Origin: Mollicutes bacterium
Lineage (GTDB): Bacteria > Bacillota_I > Bacilli_A > Izemoplasmatales > Izemoplasmataceae
Assembly (NCBI GenBank): GCA_003559585.1
Contig: PWKX01000035.1
Span: forward strand, 1-8,411
Direction: 5' to 3'
Length of the DNA stretch: 8,411 bases
Within the stretch, counting starts at the first letter, position 1. Each line of letters begins with the position of its first letter. Shown piece by piece: positions 6,024-8,411 of the stretch. A program made the translations under genes and the position numbers. A model generated the notes under the pieces. The model was not told the origin of the DNA, did no database searches, and saw nothing but the letters and a program-made list of their open reading frames with translations.

Positions 6024-7313
6024 CTAATCAAGGTTTGTTGCATAAAAATCTCGTTTTTTTGCCACTTCAATCCATTTTTTCGACACTTCTACAGCTTCAT
6101 CTTGTCTGCCGTGCTTCTCAAAATAGTGTATCAATAGATCATAAATGAAATAATGCATATTTACCGTAATATAATTATATGGGTGATTGGCAATTGCATC
6201 GACAGCATGTTCTAAGGTTGATGCGTCTAATTCTTCATAATCTAAATAATCAAGAAACACATATGCACTCGCGACAAAATGTTTTTGGTTATCTTTAACC
6301 TTCATTTTAAGAATTTTCTTTAAAACATCAATGGTTTGATCTCTATCATCGTTTTCATAATATAAATATGCTTTATAAAACAAATCTAACGGTCGTTTTA
6401 ACTCTAAATCATCAATCAAAGTGATGGCTTCTTGTCTGTCACCTTTCACAAACGATAAATATGATTTAAGCATCGTAAATAAACGCTGATAGGCTTTGTT
6501 GTCATGGTTAAGCCTGAAGGTGTATTCTAAGTTTTGAAACACATTTTCGGCTTCATCATAATAAGCGATATCAATCGCTTTTTTAGCCATTAACAAATCA
6601 GTGGCCATTTTACGTCGAGCATTTTGGTGATAGGTGAAAATAACCGATGCTTCTTTGGCTTGATTAAAACTTGGATGATTGTGATAATGATAATCTGAAA
6701 TTTTAGCTAAATATTGTAGTGCCATGCCTTTATAACGATCATTATTGTTCATACTCAGTACTTGCTTAAAACAAGTAACGGCCTCATCCAGTTTATTCAG
6801 TTTAAAATAATAAATGCCTTTCGTTAAACCTAACATAATCGTTTGCTCTAGCGATAGATAATCACGATGGTCATCTAAAGATAACCATTCATCTGATGGT
6901 TTTTCCCATGTTGTTTTTTCAATAGAACCAATCGCTTTAATCAATTGATAGTCAACACGTAGTGGCGAATAATGAAGCCGCTTATCATGCGCCTTCAAAA
7001 TAGACAAATAACTATCAATTTGCTCATCTAACCGGTAATAAACAGCATCCAACACCTGCTTCATCGTTTGCTTCATGTTCAACAAAAAATCATCATGAAT
7101 ACAAAAATCGATGGATAGTGTTTCATACAATAACTGTAGTGTTTCAATATTCGGACACGCTTTGCCGTTTTCAATATCAGATACAACGGTATGCGCCACA
7201 CGCGCACTGCGTGCAACCCCTCTTAAAGAATAGCCCTGTTCTTCTCGTTTTTCTTTATAAACTTGTCCCAAAATTCTTAAGTTTTCCTTGAAAAATAACT
7301 CGTTTGTCAACAC
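6024..7313 (-). CDS. Long XRE-type HTH regulator with TPR-like C-terminal domain (paralogue 2)
   Basis: A 429-residue protein. The N-terminal HTH (about residues 14-70) contains YSLRGVARSARVAHTVVSDI then ENGKACPN, a standard XRE pattern. The rest is helical with TPR-like units, such as GIYYFKLNKLDEAVTCFKQV (166-185) and YLSFVKGDRQEAITLIDDL near 285-303. RPLDLFYKAYLYYENDDRDQ (307-326) matches QPRHVFFRAYIYYLTDQIDA at 304-323 of the other long regulator (8 of 20 identical), so the two are probably full-length paralogues. An ATG at 7355 overlaps the hydrolase and has no spacer after its AAGG; instead AGGGGG (7320-7325) sits six bases before GTG 7313, so I use GTG (a TTG follows at once). It is co-transcribed with the hydrolase gene 23 bases upstream. 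The stop is TAG. The ligand is unknown; peptide sensing is only suggested by the layout. Confidence 0.87.
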   Translation of the reverse strand: MLTNELFFKENLRILGQVYKEKREEQGYSLRGVARSARVAHTVVSDIENGKACPNIETLQLLYETLSIDFCIHDDFLLNMKQTMKQVLDAVYYRLDEQIDSYLSILKAHDKRLHYSPLRVDYQLIKAIGSIEKTTWEKPSDEWLSLDDHRDYLSLEQTIMLGLTKGIYYFKLNKLDEAVTCFKQVLSMNNNDRYKGMALQYLAKISDYHYHNHPSFNQAKEASVIFTYHQNARRKMATDLLMAKKAIDIAYYDEAENVFQNLEYTFRLNHDNKAYQRLFTMLKSYLSFVKGDRQEAITLIDDLELKRPLDLFYKAYLYYENDDRDQTIDVLKKILKMKVKDNQKHFVASAYVFLDYLDYEELDASTLEHAVDAIANHPYNYITVNMHYFIYDLLIHYFEKHGRQDEAVEVSKKWIEVAKKRDFYATNLD

Positions 7314-7336
7314 GATTCGCCCCCTAAAAACTAATA

Positions 7337-8266
7337 CTAGTGTTGAATCATCCACCTTAAAATAATTTGATATGTGTCATGTCGGTGTTTTTCGTTCAAC
7401 ACTTCATGACGCGCCCCTTCAATCCCAATCATATCCGCTTGATGAAATGGTTGATGCTTTTGTTGTTTCCCAATTAAAGTCTTTATGTTTTTCATTTGAT
7501 TAGCTAACGGATCTTGATCCCCTGATATGTATAAGTGAGGCACATCTATGGTTTGTTTCATGTGTTGTGTTTGATTAACGGTTGATAACCCTTTGAAAAA
7601 AGCACGGTAAAAATACTTATTATAGACAAACCCTGATTTTGGATCCTTTTGGTATGATTTTACCACATCTTCATCCGTTGAAATCCAATCATGCTTATCT
7701 TTAATCTCTTTGTGACCTTTAATAATATTGTCATTTAATAGTTTAGCCATGAAATGTTCTGGTTGCTCATCACTTTTTTTGATCCCCGAGAGTTTAGATA
7801 TAAGATTAAAACCTTTCACCGTCAGCCAGGAAGGCATAGGTGGTGAGCCCATGATAATGGCTCTTGTGACATTGGGTGGGTTAAGCTGTAAAAAGCGTCT
7901 TAAAATAACAGACCCCATACTATGACCTAACATGGTTACATCTGTTTGCTTTTCTAACTCTAAGATAAATAATTGAACAGTTTTAACATCTTCAACCAAT
8001 TTATCAAATGTATCCGTTTTAGAAAAAACACCCAATTGATTGTTCATCAACGATTCCCCGTGATGACGATGATCATGCAAATACACAATATAGCCTTGCT
8101 TTGCCATAAAAGAAGCAAAATCATGATAACGCCCACTATGTTCTCCCATGCCATGCAAAATGTGTAAAATGGGTTTATCCTCTATACCGTCGGTTCGATA
8201 ACTCACAACATATAAACTTAAGTCATGACTAACATTTACCTTGTGCGTCTTTTTTATGAGTTCCAT
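7337..8266 (-). CDS. Alpha/beta hydrolase, monoacylglycerol lipase / lysophospholipase type
   Basis: A 309-residue protein of the Hydrolase_4 (serine aminopeptidase S33 / PldB-like) group, likely splitting ester bonds of monoacylglycerols or lysophospholipids. The oxyanion region is LHGMGEHSGRY (HGMGEH at 38-43), the nucleophile elbow GHSMGS has Ser116, the acid is most likely Asp252 in SGDQDPLAN, and the base is His287 in GARHEVLNE. All are in the expected order and spacing. DHRHHGES replaces the common D-x-RGHG-x-S, a small deviation. There is no signal peptide, so it is probably cytoplasmic or membrane-associated. Two ATGs stand in a row (8269 and 8266); GGGGG lies only two bases before the first, so I prefer the second. 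It leads an operon with the HTH-TPR regulator. The precise substrate cannot be told. Confidence 0.92.
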   Translation of the reverse strand: MELIKKTHKVNVSHDLSLYVVSYRTDGIEDKPILHILHGMGEHSGRYHDFASFMAKQGYIVYLHDHRHHGESLMNNQLGVFSKTDTFDKLVEDVKTVQLFILELEKQTDVTMLGHSMGSVILRRFLQLNPPNVTRAIIMGSPPMPSWLTVKGFNLISKLSGIKKSDEQPEHFMAKLLNDNIIKGHKEIKDKHDWISTDEDVVKSYQKDPKSGFVYNKYFYRAFFKGLSTVNQTQHMKQTIDVPHLYISGDQDPLANQMKNIKTLIGKQQKHQPFHQADMIGIEGARHEVLNEKHRHDTYQIILRWMIQH

Positions 8267-8311
8267 CATAGCCCCCTATTCAAAAACACTGTCATCACTA
8301 AATTGATGATG

Positions 8312-8334
8312 ATAACAGATGTTATGTTACAACA
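8312..8334. promoter_or_regulatory. Adjacent palindromes in the hydrolase leader (candidate operator)
   Basis: ATAACA-GA-TGTTAT (8312-8325) is a perfect inverted repeat, directly followed by TGTT-AC-AACA (8325-8334), another one. They lie about +8 to +30 from the predicted start of transcription. Repressor binding is plausible, with the operon's own HTH protein a natural candidate (inference). Confidence 0.4.
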
Positions 8335-8347
8335 ACACTGCAGTTAA

Positions 8348-8376
8348 ATTATATCTTACATGGTCATAGTTATCAA
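8348..8376 (-). promoter_or_regulatory. Sigma-A type promoter of the hydrolase-regulator operon
   Basis: On the minus strand -35 TTGATA (8371-8376), a 17-base spacer and -10 TATAAT (8348-8353). This is the best promoter in the window. It gives a leader of about 75 bases before the hydrolase start. The rest of the right edge, to 8411, shows no gene that I can support. Confidence 0.8.
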
Positions 8377-8411
8377 TAAAACAAGCAAAATCAATATCAA
8401 CGATAAACGAA

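Noticed and set aside
8360..8411. Plus-strand frame starting ATG 8360, open to the window edge (MVIVINKTSKININDKR)
   Set aside because: It has no ribosome binding site, overlaps the hydrolase operon's strong promoter and is too short to judge.
1..8411. Mycoplasma-type code with UGA as tryptophan
   Set aside because: UGA ends three genes at positions that fit the next gene's signals or a terminator, and tryptophans are TGG.

Overview
The window comes from a low-GC bacterium of the Bacillota/Mollicutes-like kind. Reasons: AT-rich DNA, strong GGAGG/GGGGG ribosome binding sites, short intergenic gaps, rho-independent terminators and a Kbl protein close to the Bacillus type. UGA is a real stop codon here (it ends tdh, the duplicated membrane protein and the first long regulator), while tryptophan is written TGG. 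That argues against Mycoplasma or Spiroplasma and fits Acholeplasma-like or Erysipelotrichia/Izemoplasma-like bacteria. There is no rRNA or tRNA to settle it, and I see no insertion sequence, CRISPR array or phage gene.

Layout, left to right. At 1-212 (minus) lies the start of a small XRE-type regulator cut by the window edge. It is divergent from a four-helix membrane protein with a GCxPC motif (324-815, plus). That gene converges at a hairpin terminator on a minus-strand pair: a long HTH-TPR regulator (1219-2478) followed by a HIT-family hydrolase (841-1209). Next, also on minus, is a threonine catabolism operon: tdh (4677-5750), kbl (3500-4687) and an unrecognised, internally duplicated membrane protein (2537-3487). 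It has an extended -10 promoter, a cre-like site at the transcription start and a terminator. A 273-bp gap follows, holding a terminator and a candidate structured 3' UTR or small RNA. Upstream of it are a second HTH-TPR regulator (6024-7313) and, first in that operon, an alpha/beta hydrolase of the monoacylglycerol lipase type (7337-8266). That operon has a near-consensus promoter at 8348-8376.

How the genes may work together. Tdh oxidises L-threonine to 2-amino-3-oxobutyrate, and Kbl cleaves this with CoA to glycine and acetyl-CoA. The duplicated membrane protein is co-transcribed and could be a transporter or membrane partner, but nothing in it proves that. The threonine operon sits between two paralogous HTH-TPR regulators, a shape reminiscent of peptide-sensing RRNPP regulators. 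The most interesting signal is in the 3' UTR of the second regulator (5841-6045). It has two crossing inverted repeats able to form a pseudoknot, a 14-nt perfect complement of the tdh ribosome binding site, and a strong terminator. This suggests a possible RNA link between the hydrolase-regulator operon and threonine catabolism. It is an inference from sequence alone.

I moved four starts from the longest possible frame, because the Shine-Dalgarno position fits an internal start better: the first long regulator (ATG 2478), kbl (ATG 4687), the second long regulator (GTG 7313) and the hydrolase (ATG 8266).
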